Origin: JBBRNH01 sp038230415
GTDB lineage: Bacteria; Bacteroidota; Bacteroidia; Cytophagales; Spirosomataceae
Length of the DNA stretch: 10,196 nucleotides
NCBI GenBank assembly: GCA_038230415.1
Contig: JBBRNH010000131.1
Location: forward strand, 1 to 10,196
Direction: 5' to 3'
In this document: positions 1 to 6,794 of the stretch, one piece after another
How positions within the stretch are numbered: position 1 is the first letter of the stretch
Layout of the letters: the number at the start of each line of letters is the position of its first letter
Notes under the pieces: model-generated
Database searches by the model: none
The model's input: only the letters and a program-made list of their open reading frames with translations
What the model was told of the DNA's origin: nothing
Translations under genes and position numbers: made by a program

Positions 1-99
1 AATGCCATTGTTAATGTATTAGCCGGGCTGAGTGCTTACTGCTTCTGTGATCGCAAGCCGTCCATCGTCGTTCCTGACGAAAAAAGGCTTTATCCATAA
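1..99 (+). CDS. Possible 3' end of a gene, transposase-like tail (partial)
   Basis: The plus-strand frame starting at base 1 is open for 32 codons to a TAA at 97-99; the start lies outside the window. The encoded tail has a short hydrophobic stretch (IVNVLAGLSAYCF) followed by a basic KPSI segment. From memory this resembles the C-terminal ends of some DDE transposases of Bacteroidota insertion sequences, but the fragment is too short to name a family. The other plus frames close early and the minus frames are full of stops, so this is the only credible coding frame here. No terminal inverted repeat or target duplication is recognisable in 100-134. An open frame of this length can also occur by chance, so the call is tentative. 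Confidence 0.35.
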   Translation, partial: NAIVNVLAGLSAYCFCDRKPSIVVPDEKRLYP

Positions 100-134
100 T
101 TCACGTTAGAATAGCAATCAGGCAAATTCAGTGG

Positions 135-734
135 TCAGGGCGTGTTGATGCGTTCGTAGGGCATCCTGAACCGGCCTTTTTTGATAACAACGTAGTCTGA
201 TGGTTCTAGGAATAGAATACCGAAGCCATAGATGATCGGGTAAAAAATGCCCGAAAATTCTCCTTCCAGCACGGTTTCTGTGCGTTTGGTGATAGTCACC
301 ACAACAGTATCGCCCGTTTTAGCCGAAAAAACGCAACTGCTGTTTCGTTCGCACCGCGAATCGTTGACAGGGCGAACGTTGGTATCGCGCCAACGCAGAA
401 AGAAAGCAGGTGCATTGCTAACTGCCTGATCTGGAAAGGTGTACGGTAGTTTAAGGCTGTCTAAGGGCAGGTTACTGAACTCAACACTAAGCATCGGGCT
501 ATTGGCAGGATTAATGTTGTCTATACCAACCGCTCGAAACTGCATTATTTTGGAGCGAAGGTAGAATACATTTTGGCTGAAGCCCTTCCACGATTTACCA
601 TCATCTACGTTAATCAGCCAATCGGTTCCGTTGATTTGGGCGGCTACAAAATAGCCGCGTTCGGGCAGTACCTGACTATACTGACAGCCGAGCATCAGCC
701 CGGCTATGAGCATCATATTTAGAAACGGTTTCAT
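135..734 (-). CDS. Small predicted lipoprotein, unknown function
   Basis: This is a 199-residue envelope protein. I chose the ATG at 732-734 over an upstream TTG (762-764) because it places a signal peptide directly at the N-terminus: K2, a hydrophobic core, then a lipobox LMLGC with the lipidated Cys at residue 17. The residues after Cys (QYSQ) lack the acidic cluster used as a surface-export signal in some Bacteroidota, so a periplasm-facing location is favoured. The mature part starts with a FVAAQINGTDW segment (INGTDW about 34-39) and ends with a FSG...KKGRFRM segment. That layout recalls small Bacteroidota lipoproteins annotated as DUF6252 or DUF5025-like, a resemblance by eye only. C128 and C134 could form a disulfide. 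It lies 52 bp downstream of the M43 protease gene on the same strand. Function is unknown. Confidence 0.75.
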   Translation of the reverse strand: MKPFLNMMLIAGLMLGCQYSQVLPERGYFVAAQINGTDWLINVDDGKSWKGFSQNVFYLRSKIMQFRAVGIDNINPANSPMLSVEFSNLPLDSLKLPYTFPDQAVSNAPAFFLRWRDTNVRPVNDSRCERNSSCVFSAKTGDTVVVTITKRTETVLEGEFSGIFYPIIYGFGILFLEPSDYVVIKKGRFRMPYERINTP

Positions 735-748
735 AGCGTTGTTGCGTG

Positions 749-778
749 AAAAAGGACAATGCAAGATACACCATTGTC
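749..778 (-). terminator. Weak hairpin plus T-run after the M43 gene
   Basis: On the minus strand, 9 nt past the M43 stop codon, GACAATG (778-772) and CATTGTC (761-755) form a perfect 7-bp stem with a 10-nt loop. One C and a run of five T follow (753-749). This fits an intrinsic terminator, but the stem is short and AT-rich, so it is probably leaky. The loop overlaps the promoter-like element listed at 762-773. Confidence 0.35.
762..773 (-). promoter_or_regulatory. Possible -7 promoter element for the lipoprotein gene
   Basis: The minus strand reads TGGTGTATCTTG, ending 27 nt before the chosen ATG at 734. TATCTTG is one T short of the Bacteroidota -7 consensus TAnnTTTG. The same 12-mer occurs in the same orientation 38 nt before the nitrilase start (4563-4574), which supports a shared promoter motif. 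No TTTG-like -33 element is visible at the right distance, so this remains a candidate. Confidence 0.35.
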
Positions 779-786
779 AGATTTAC

Positions 787-2874
787 TCACTCCGTCACCA
801 TCACTTTGTGCACCGTTAGTTTGCCCGCCGTGCGGAGTTTCAACAGATACAACCCGGCAGCTAATTTTTGCATTGGCCGAACCGAAATCGTCTGATTATC
901 AACTGCTTGCTGCTGAACCGGCAGGCCGTTTCCCAGCAGCGTATGTAACGTTATATCGGTAGCACCGGCTCCGGCTGGCAAGCGCACAAACAACTCCCGG
1001 CCATCAGACGGGTTCGGAAACACAACACCGTCGCGGGTTTCAGTCGGCAGTTCGGCAGCCTGGCGGCCCGTTGTTAGCGGCACCGATACCACAACGGCGT
1101 AATCTTCGGCCTCGCCCCGGTTATACAACTCGCAGGCACTCGTCACCGGCCCGCCCGAAGCCCGCTGAATCCGTATCCGCAGCCGGTAGGTGCCGACTTT
1201 CAGGATTTTCGGGATGGTGATACTGTCGCTGACGAAGTTATCCCCGGCAATTTTCCCGGCAAACAACATCTCCGAATTCTTATTTGTGGTGTCACCTTTT
1301 ACGGCACTACCCGAAAATATGCCGTCGGCGTTGGCATCGAGCCAGATACCAACCGAAGTCGGATAAAAGCCCGTTGAATCTTTCGGCACGGCTACCGCAA
1401 AGGCATATTTTTTACCCGATTGCGCGGCTACGGTCAGGCTCGTGAAATTGCTGTATCCGCCGGGCGAACAGCCCGATTTCTGGTTGAGCAGATTGGTCTC
1501 GCCCCGAATAGCAACAATATCAATAAAATCACCGTCGGCGCAGCCGGTTCTGTAAAGGGGCGCGCAAATCTGGATAGAATCGGTTTTGATGGAGTCAATT
1601 TTGGTGAAGGCCGCCGTTGTGGTGTTCGACGGTTTCACGCGGTAGAAATATTTCTGCCCGCTCACCACCGACTGATCTACAAAAACGGTATCGTTGGGTT
1701 GAACGCCCCCGATACCAAAGAACGGCCCGTTTTTAGACGAGGCCCGTTCAATCAGAAAGCCCGTTTCGTTTTTCGAGCTATCGGCCCAGGCTATTGTTAC
1801 GCCCCCCGGATTGTTGAGTTTCAGTTTGCGTAGTACCGGGGCCTTCACCACCGTTGGCTGCCAGGCTTTGGGGCCATTCACCACGTAGGTGTTGCCGACA
1901 CTGAGCCGTTTTTGCAACGCCACGCCCCCCATCACGTTCAGTTGCCCGCCGGTGAAAATAAACGTGCCGCACTGAAAATAAGCCATCATGTTGTTCATCT
2001 GCGGAGCGTAGGCATCGCCGTTGGCATCGGCCATTTTGGTAGCGGGCAGGTCATAGACGCAACCGGCGAAGGTTTTTTTGATGCGGTCATACGGGTCGGA
2101 GGGCGTGTCGCAGAGCAGGTCGCCTTTGGTGGCGCAGTTGGCGGCTATGCGCGGTTTTTTTTCGGTCGTCAGGCGCGTAACCAATTCGCGCTCTGTGGTA
2201 TCGGCATCGTCGCTGTTATCAAAGGTGTGGGCGAGTTGAAAGTAATGGCCGAATTCGTGGGGCAGGGTGATGTTGTCGTTGCCTTGCCCCGATGCCATAA
2301 ACACGTGGTTCGAGTAATAGGCCGAATCGGGGAAATACGCATACCCACCGACCTCGCTAGTGCCGGCTTTCACCGAGTTGCAGAAATAGACGTTAATGGC
2401 ATTCCGAACGCCGTATCGGGATGTGATGCGCTGTTCGGCGGTGCGCCCCAGCGAATCCTTTGCCGACGATATATACTCATAAAACGTGCTGTCATCCACG
2501 AAACTGACATCGGTACCGGCCAAGTAAAACTGGATGCCTTTGCCAGCCGCCCGGAAATGCCGGTTTGTTACGGCAATCGAGTTGTTGAGTTCGCCGATGG
2601 CAAAACTCGGTTTTTTGTTTTTGCGGGTGATGTGCGCCCGAATCGGGAAATAAGTCACGCTGTCGTCGGGTGTTTTAACCCGCGTGGTATCGGTGCGTTT
2701 CGGGAGCGAATCTGCCGCCAGCCGGTCCTGCTCAAACTGTCGGCGCATCTGGTAAATGGTTCGCCGTTGGGCGTTGGTGAGTGGCTTGGTGCCGCAGGGA
2801 AACTGCCCGAAAGCAAGCGAAAAGGACAGACAGCCAACGATAACGAACAGCGTTCGGACGGTAGAGAGGATCAT
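787..2874 (-). CDS. Secreted M43-type zinc metalloprotease with Fn3, GEVED and T9SS sorting domains
   Basis: This 695-residue protein is predicted to be a secreted endopeptidase exported by Sec and then the type IX system. A signal peptide covers about residues 1-23 (ending LAFG). A propeptide-like segment follows, then a metzincin catalytic domain. The zinc site is HEFGHYFQLAH: ligands H206, H210 and H216, catalytic base E207. A Met-turn follows at NNMMAY (about 294-299). In metzincins the eighth motif position is usually Gly; here it is Q213. The overall layout fits the pappalysin/cytophagalysin family M43. C-terminal to it are a fibronectin type III-like domain (about 344-425), a GEVED-type domain of about 150 residues ending at GEAEDY (587-592), and a type A T9SS sorting domain from about residue 616 (FPNPSDG start, AGLYLLKL and HKVMVTE end). 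The ATG at 2872-2874 directly precedes the signal peptide. Substrate is unknown. The domain call is firm; membership of M43 is likely. Confidence 0.9.
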   Translation of the reverse strand: MILSTVRTLFVIVGCLSFSLAFGQFPCGTKPLTNAQRRTIYQMRRQFEQDRLAADSLPKRTDTTRVKTPDDSVTYFPIRAHITRKNKKPSFAIGELNNSIAVTNRHFRAAGKGIQFYLAGTDVSFVDDSTFYEYISSAKDSLGRTAEQRITSRYGVRNAINVYFCNSVKAGTSEVGGYAYFPDSAYYSNHVFMASGQGNDNITLPHEFGHYFQLAHTFDNSDDADTTERELVTRLTTEKKPRIAANCATKGDLLCDTPSDPYDRIKKTFAGCVYDLPATKMADANGDAYAPQMNNMMAYFQCGTFIFTGGQLNVMGGVALQKRLSVGNTYVVNGPKAWQPTVVKAPVLRKLKLNNPGGVTIAWADSSKNETGFLIERASSKNGPFFGIGGVQPNDTVFVDQSVVSGQKYFYRVKPSNTTTAAFTKIDSIKTDSIQICAPLYRTGCADGDFIDIVAIRGETNLLNQKSGCSPGGYSNFTSLTVAAQSGKKYAFAVAVPKDSTGFYPTSVGIWLDANADGIFSGSAVKGDTTNKNSEMLFAGKIAGDNFVSDSITIPKILKVGTYRLRIRIQRASGGPVTSACELYNRGEAEDYAVVVSVPLTTGRQAAELPTETRDGVVFPNPSDGRELFVRLPAGAGATDITLHTLLGNGLPVQQQAVDNQTISVRPMQKLAAGLYLLKLRTAGKLTVHKVMVTE

Positions 2875-2962
2875 GTAGTGTATTGGTTTTGCCTAAAGAG
2901 AAATACTTACGGCAAAACTGGTAAAAAAAATCATTAGTTGTCGTGCCGAACAATAAATGGCG
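2875..2962 (-). other. Gap between DUF2911 and M43 genes with hairpins
   Basis: On the minus strand this 88-nt gap holds a weak stem (TTGT(T)CG / CGACAA, 2953-2938) followed 7 nt later by eight T (2930-2923), a possible leaky terminator for the DUF2911 gene. Next comes an 8-bp perfect inverted repeat, GTTTTGCC (2918-2911) with GGCAAAAC (2893-2886), 17-nt loop. It ends 11 nt before the M43 start codon, so it would form in the M43 leader if transcription starts upstream. No clear TAnnTTTG promoter is present. M43 may therefore be partly read through from upstream. Confidence 0.3.
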
Positions 2963-3535
2963 TTACAACGAGATCGGAACGGCAACCAGCGTGGTATCCC
3001 AACCCATATTCATCACCGCGTTTTTGGCATCTTTCTTGGCGAACTGAATCGAAAAATTCTCGATTGGCACCTCCGACTTCTGCACCGGCACCGTTACGCG
3101 GGCCACGTCTAAGGCTTGGTTGTAGCTGTATGCGCCCCACTGATCGAGGTCAGAACTGAGGATAATCGTCCATTCGGTTTCGCCGGGGATCGTGAGCAGG
3201 GCGTAGTTGCCCGCCGGTATTTTCTTGCCGCCGATGGTCACGTCCTGATAAAACCGGATCTCCGGGGCTTCGTTGGCACCGGCCCGCCATACTTTGCCAA
3301 ACGGCACTAATGTCCCGAATACGACGCGGTCTTTTTTGGCCGGGCGCGTGTACAGCACCCGAATCATGGCTTTGTCGGTGCCGATTTTGGCGGGGGCAAA
3401 TTTGCGGTCGTGGGCGTAATCGTCGGGGTAATAGGCCAGGTCCATCGGCGATTTGTCGAGACCCCGGAACGTCTGAGCGTTGGCCCCAAGTGCGGTTGCA
3501 CACAGGAGGCAGAGCAGCAAAATAGATTTTTTCAT
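2963..3535 (-). CDS. Secreted DUF2911 family protein
   Basis: The ATG at 3533-3535 was chosen because it starts a classic signal peptide: MKKS, a Leu-rich core, then ANAQ with likely cleavage after ALGANA. An upstream TTG (3575-3577) would overlap the nitrilase stop and bury the signal. The protein is 190 residues, about 170 mature. It carries the recognisable pattern of DUF2911: a VLYTRPAKKDR strand, VFGTLVPFGKVWRAGANEA, a GGKKIPAGNYALLTIP turn, W...I, and DQWGAYSYN. DUF2911 proteins are common in Bacteroidota, small and extracytoplasmic, with no established biochemical role that I know of. The gene follows the nitrilase stop by 38 bp on the same strand, so the two may be co-transcribed, although one protein is exported and the other cytosolic. 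Family assignment is confident; function is unknown. Confidence 0.88.
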   Translation of the reverse strand: MKKSILLLCLLCATALGANAQTFRGLDKSPMDLAYYPDDYAHDRKFAPAKIGTDKAMIRVLYTRPAKKDRVVFGTLVPFGKVWRAGANEAPEIRFYQDVTIGGKKIPAGNYALLTIPGETEWTIILSSDLDQWGAYSYNQALDVARVTVPVQKSEVPIENFSIQFAKKDAKNAVMNMGWDTTLVAVPISL

Positions 3536-3573
3536 GGTATTGGTTTGTTTGGGGCAGGCCGGGTTTGGGTTGG

Positions 3574-4524
3574 TCAATGCGTAAACTGAACCAACTGCTG
3601 CCGTTGCTGATTCACCGTCAAAGTAAAGACATCGGGACGGGAATAATGGCCCGACGGGTCAAAGTTTTGCCGTTCTTTCCGCACCTCGTTCAGGTTTATC
3701 ACCGCCGACACAACCGCTTCCCGGTCAACAATCGGTTCGATAACCCAGCTTCCATCCGGCGCGGCTAAGCACGAACCGCCGTTGCTCAACACATCGGGCG
3801 CGTTTTGCCGGATCAGTTCGTGGTGCGGAATGTTGTCGGGAATATCCGTTTTCCGCATCAGGCCCGACACCGACAGTACGTACATCCGGTTTTCGAGGGC
3901 GATGTGCCGCGTCAGATCAACGGTATTGCGGAGACTGCCCGGCCAAACAGCTACGTGCAGATTCTCGCCCTGGGCGTAGAGGGCGGTGCGGGCCAGCGGC
4001 ATCCAGTTTTCCCAGCAGTTCAGCCCGCCCACCCGAAACGGCCCCAGTTCATGCACCCGCAGGCCGTTGCCATCGCCTATGCTCCAGACCAGGCGTTCTT
4101 CGTGGGTGGGCATCAGTTTTCGATGCACCGACTGCACGGCCCCGCCCTGATTGATATACACCAAGCTGCAATAAATACTGTGGCCGCCCCGGTCGGTGGC
4201 GCGTTCGGCACAACCGACATACACGGCAATGCCAAACGCACGGGCAAGGGCGCAGATTGGGGCCAAATCACCGGCCTCGATATTCACGGCTTCGGCCAGA
4301 TAATGCGCGAACAACGCCTTTTGGCGCGAGTCATTGAACCGCGCCCCGTCGGTGAGTTCGAGCCAAAAGGGGTAGCCGGGCAGCAGCGTTTCGCCAAAAC
4401 AAACCAGTTGCGCTTGCTGGGTAGCCGCTTCCCGGATAGCGGCTTCTATTTTGGTCAGCGTGGCTCGTTTGTTGAGCCAGACCGGGGCTAACTGGGCCAC
4501 CGAAACGATTAATGTATCGGACAT
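3574..4524 (-). CDS. Nitrilase-type carbon-nitrogen hydrolase
   Basis: This 316-residue cytosolic enzyme has no signal peptide. The Glu-Lys-Cys triad of the carbon-nitrogen hydrolase superfamily is visible: E45 in CFGETLLPGYPFW, K136 in HRKLMPTHEER, and nucleophile C170 in GGLNCWENWMPLA. A second conserved Glu is E143. The GYPFW, PTHEER, WSIGDGNGL (147-155) and CWEN...PL signatures, plus a GHYSRPDVF motif at 292-300, match the true nitrilase branch, which hydrolyses nitriles to carboxylic acid and ammonia, rather than the amidase or NAD synthetase branches. The length fits that branch (roughly 310-360). The natural substrate cannot be read from sequence; aliphatic, aryl or cyanide-type activity are all possible. 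The ATG at 4522-4524 gives the full N-terminal strand (LIVSVAQLAPVW). It is the first gene of the minus-strand block and divergent from the NagB fusion. Confidence 0.9.
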   Translation of the reverse strand: MSDTLIVSVAQLAPVWLNKRATLTKIEAAIREAATQQAQLVCFGETLLPGYPFWLELTDGARFNDSRQKALFAHYLAEAVNIEAGDLAPICALARAFGIAVYVGCAERATDRGGHSIYCSLVYINQGGAVQSVHRKLMPTHEERLVWSIGDGNGLRVHELGPFRVGGLNCWENWMPLARTALYAQGENLHVAVWPGSLRNTVDLTRHIALENRMYVLSVSGLMRKTDIPDNIPHHELIRQNAPDVLSNGGSCLAAPDGSWVIEPIVDREAVVSAVINLNEVRKERQNFDPSGHYSRPDVFTLTVNQQRQQLVQFTH

Positions 4525-4562
4525 CTATTGGATTAGCGCGACGCTACGTTTGTTTTCGGGAA

Positions 4563-4594
4563 CAAGATACACCACTTTCGGGCCGATAGACAAT
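4563..4594 (-). promoter_or_regulatory. Candidate promoter of the nitrilase gene
   Basis: The minus strand has ATTG (4594-4591), then 21 nt, then TATCTTG (4569-4563). This approximates the Bacteroidota -33 (TTTG) and -7 (TAnnTTTG) elements, one T short at -7. It would give a leader of roughly 30 nt before the ATG at 4524. The 12-mer covering the -7 region is repeated upstream of the lipoprotein gene. Confidence 0.4.
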
Positions 4595-4616
4595 CGGGCA
4601 ATCGCATAATTTTCCC

Positions 4617-4624
4617 GTACTTTG
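4617..4624 (+). promoter_or_regulatory. Weak -7-like element before the NagB fusion
   Basis: GTACTTTG followed by C lies 38 nt before the NagB start. It keeps the TTTG half of TAnnTTTG, but the TA is one base too close, and there is no TTTG at -33. It is the best plus-strand candidate in the divergent 138-bp gap, but weak. Confidence 0.2.
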
Positions 4625-4662
4625 CCCCGTCAAATTTACCGGCAACCTATCACCTGATCGTT

Positions 4663-6621
4663 ATGCTTTCTGATTCTACCCTCCTCGATACGCCCAACGC
4701 CCAGCCCCTCGGCGGCCCCATTCAGTCGGCCATTACCTACGAGAAAATACCGACCCACATCTACGCCGATGCCAAAGCCGCCAGCCGCGCCGTGGCCCAC
4801 GAAATTGCCGACCTCATCCGGCAGCGGCAGGGCGAAGGTCGCCCCTGCGTGCTGGGTCTGGCAACGGGGTCGTCGCCCAAAACGGTCTATGCCGAACTCG
4901 TGCGGCTGCACCGCGAAGAAGGACTGAGTTTCCGCAACGTGGTTTCCTTTAACCTCGACGAATATTACCCGATGGAGGCCGACTCGATGCAAAGCTACTG
5001 GCGGTTTATGCGCGAGCAACTCTTCGACCATGTTGATATTGAGGCCGGTAACTACCACGTGCCGGACGGAACCGTGCGGCCCGACCACGTGGCCGACTTC
5101 ACGAAGCAATACGAAACGATGATTGCCGACGCGGGCGGGCTTGATTTTCAACTACTCGGCATCGGCGGTAACGGCCACATCGGGTTCAACGAGCCGGGGT
5201 CGCTGATGAACTCGCACACCCGGCTGATGATGCTCGACAACTCGACGCGGGCGGCTGCTTCGACTGATTTTGGCGGCCTGCCCAAAACCCCGCGCAAGGC
5301 CATCACAATGGGTGTGGCGAGTATTCTGGCGGCCCGGCGCGTGGTGCTGCTGGCCTGGGGCGAACGCAAAGCCCCCGTTTTGCGCGGAGCCGTAGAAGGC
5401 ACCGTGACTGAGCAAAACCCGGCCTCGTACCTGCAAACGCACCCCAACGCTCTGTTTGTGATTGACGAAGCGGCAGCCTCGGAACTGACCCGGATGAAAA
5501 CGCCCTGGCTCGTGGACACCGTGACGTGGGACAACCCGATGCGGAAAAAAGCCGTCACGCACCTCTCGCTGGCCCTCGGCAAACCCATTCTGAAACTCAC
5601 CGACCGCGACTATAACGACAACGGCATGAGCGACTTACTGGCGCAGGTGGGGCAGGCGTATGACATTAACATTGACATTTTTAACCAGCTTCAGCACACC
5701 ATCACGGGCTGGCCCGGTGGCAAACCCAACGCCGACGATACCAACCGCCCCGAACGCGCCCTGCCCGCCCGCAAACGCTGCCTGATTTTTAGCCCCCACC
5801 CCGACGATGATATCATCTCGATGGGTGGCACCTTTCAGCGGCTCGTTGACCAGGGCCACGACGTTCACGTGGGCTACCAGACATCGGGCAACATTGCCGT
5901 TGCCGACGACGAAGCCCTGCGCTTTGCCGATTTCGTGGTTGATTTTAACCACAAGTTCGGCATCAGCAGCCCGCAGGCTACCAACATTTTTGAGCAGGCA
6001 GCCCGGTCGCTTCGGGAGAAAAAAGACAACAGCCCCGACGTGCCGGCGGTGCGTCACGTGAAGGGCCTGATTCGGATGGGCGAGGCCAAAAACACCTGCC
6101 GGTTTGTGGGCGTACCCGCCGAAAACGCGCACTTTATGGACTTGCCATTTTACGAAACGGGTAAAGTCGAGAAAAAACCCGTCAGCGAAGACGACATCCT
6201 GATCACGATGGCGTTGATCGAGGAAATCAAGCCGCACCAGATTTATGCCGCCGGTGACCTTGCCGACCCGCACGGTACGCACCGGGTTTGCTTGGAAGCC
6301 ATTTTTGAAGCCGTTCGGCGACTCAAACAATCGGACTTCATGAACGACTGCTGGGTGTGGCTTTACCGGGGGGCGTGGGCCGAGTGGGACATTCACGAGA
6401 TCGAGATGGCCGTGCCGATGTCGCCCGATCAGGTGATGAAAAAGCGGTTCGGGATTTTCAAGCACCAGTCCCAGAAAGATGGCGTGGTGTATCAAGGCAC
6501 CGACAGCCGCGAGTTCTGGCAACGGGCCGAAGAGCGTAACCGGGGAACAGCCGCGCTTTATAACCGGCTGGGCCTGTCGGAATACGAAGCCATGGAAGCC
6601 TTTGTGCGGTGGCAGTTCTGA
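4663..6621 (+). CDS. nagB: Glucosamine-6-phosphate deaminase fused to a PIG-L (LmbE-like) domain
   Basis: This 652-residue cytosolic protein has two enzyme-like domains. The N-terminal half (about 25-300) is NagB, which converts glucosamine-6-phosphate to fructose-6-phosphate and ammonia. Visible motifs are the phosphate loop ATGSSP (67-72), NLDEYY with catalytic D99, and GIGGNGHIGFNEPG (166-179) with H172 and E177. Where E. coli NagB has ring-opening Asp141, this protein has N170, an Asn I also recall from other NagB proteins. After a linker containing GWPGGKP, residues about 370-600 form a PIG-L/LmbE-type domain. Its metal motif is SPHPDDD (377-383; the usual form is HPDDE) and a second site is DPHGTH (535-540). 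PIG-L enzymes are zinc N-deacetylases acting on N-acetylglucosaminyl groups. E. coli NagB is about 266 residues, so the length confirms the fusion, an architecture known in Bacteroidota. Whether the second domain deacetylates GlcNAc-6-phosphate is inference. No nagA or transporter is adjacent. The leader has no Shine-Dalgarno sequence. Confidence 0.92.
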   Translation: MLSDSTLLDTPNAQPLGGPIQSAITYEKIPTHIYADAKAASRAVAHEIADLIRQRQGEGRPCVLGLATGSSPKTVYAELVRLHREEGLSFRNVVSFNLDEYYPMEADSMQSYWRFMREQLFDHVDIEAGNYHVPDGTVRPDHVADFTKQYETMIADAGGLDFQLLGIGGNGHIGFNEPGSLMNSHTRLMMLDNSTRAAASTDFGGLPKTPRKAITMGVASILAARRVVLLAWGERKAPVLRGAVEGTVTEQNPASYLQTHPNALFVIDEAAASELTRMKTPWLVDTVTWDNPMRKKAVTHLSLALGKPILKLTDRDYNDNGMSDLLAQVGQAYDINIDIFNQLQHTITGWPGGKPNADDTNRPERALPARKRCLIFSPHPDDDIISMGGTFQRLVDQGHDVHVGYQTSGNIAVADDEALRFADFVVDFNHKFGISSPQATNIFEQAARSLREKKDNSPDVPAVRHVKGLIRMGEAKNTCRFVGVPAENAHFMDLPFYETGKVEKKPVSEDDILITMALIEEIKPHQIYAAGDLADPHGTHRVCLEAIFEAVRRLKQSDFMNDCWVWLYRGAWAEWDIHEIEMAVPMSPDQVMKKRFGIFKHQSQKDGVVYQGTDSREFWQRAEERNRGTAALYNRLGLSEYEAMEAFVRWQF

Positions 6622-6646
6622 CGCGCAACACAAATTAATCAGTAGC

Positions 6647-6681
6647 AAACGCCCTTTTATACACACAGGGCGTTTTTGTTT
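6647..6681 (+). terminator. Intrinsic terminator of the NagB fusion gene
   Basis: AAACGCCC (6647-6654) and GGGCGTTT (6668-6675) make a perfect 8-bp stem with a 13-nt loop, running into TTTTTGTTT (6673-6681). It starts 25 nt after the stop codon. This is a good rho-independent terminator and separates the NagB fusion from the protease gene downstream. Confidence 0.85.
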
Positions 6682-6761
6682 ATCTGTCAACCGCTAAATA
6701 AAGTCGCCGGGGGAGCAGAAAAATATATCGAATTGCCGGTCAGACATATCAACCCGATGCA

Positions 6762-6769
6762 TATATTTG
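6762..6769 (+). promoter_or_regulatory. -7 promoter element of the subtilase gene
   Basis: TATATTTG is an exact match to the Bacteroidota -7 consensus TAnnTTTG and ends 25 nt before the ATG at 6795, after the terminator of the preceding gene. The nearest TTG upstream (6733-6735) is 26 nt away, longer than the usual spacing, so the -33 element is poor. It predicts a short leader of about 20 nt. Confidence 0.55.
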
Positions 6770-6794
6770 GGCGTATTCAAACCCCCATAAGTAT

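Noticed and set aside
1912..2937. 341-codon plus-strand open frame opposite the M43 gene
   Set aside because: It lies antisense to a gene with clear catalytic motifs and sorting domains. Its own translation has no recognisable motif and is rich in residues typical of a reversed GC-rich frame.
3805..4491. 228-codon plus-strand open frame opposite the nitrilase
   Set aside because: The minus-strand frame has the full Glu-Lys-Cys triad; the antisense translation shows no domain.
4636..5151. 171-codon minus-strand open frame opposite the NagB start
   Set aside because: It is antisense to the phosphate-loop and NLDEYY motifs of NagB and has no signal or domain of its own.
5635..6690. 351-codon minus-strand open frame opposite the NagB fusion
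   Set aside because: It is fully antisense to the PIG-L half, whose metal motifs are clear, and it runs through the terminator region. It looks like a codon-bias shadow.
6682..6761. Small open frames between the NagB terminator and the subtilase promoter
   Set aside because: They are short, overlap the promoter element or protease start in another frame, and show no signal peptide or domain.
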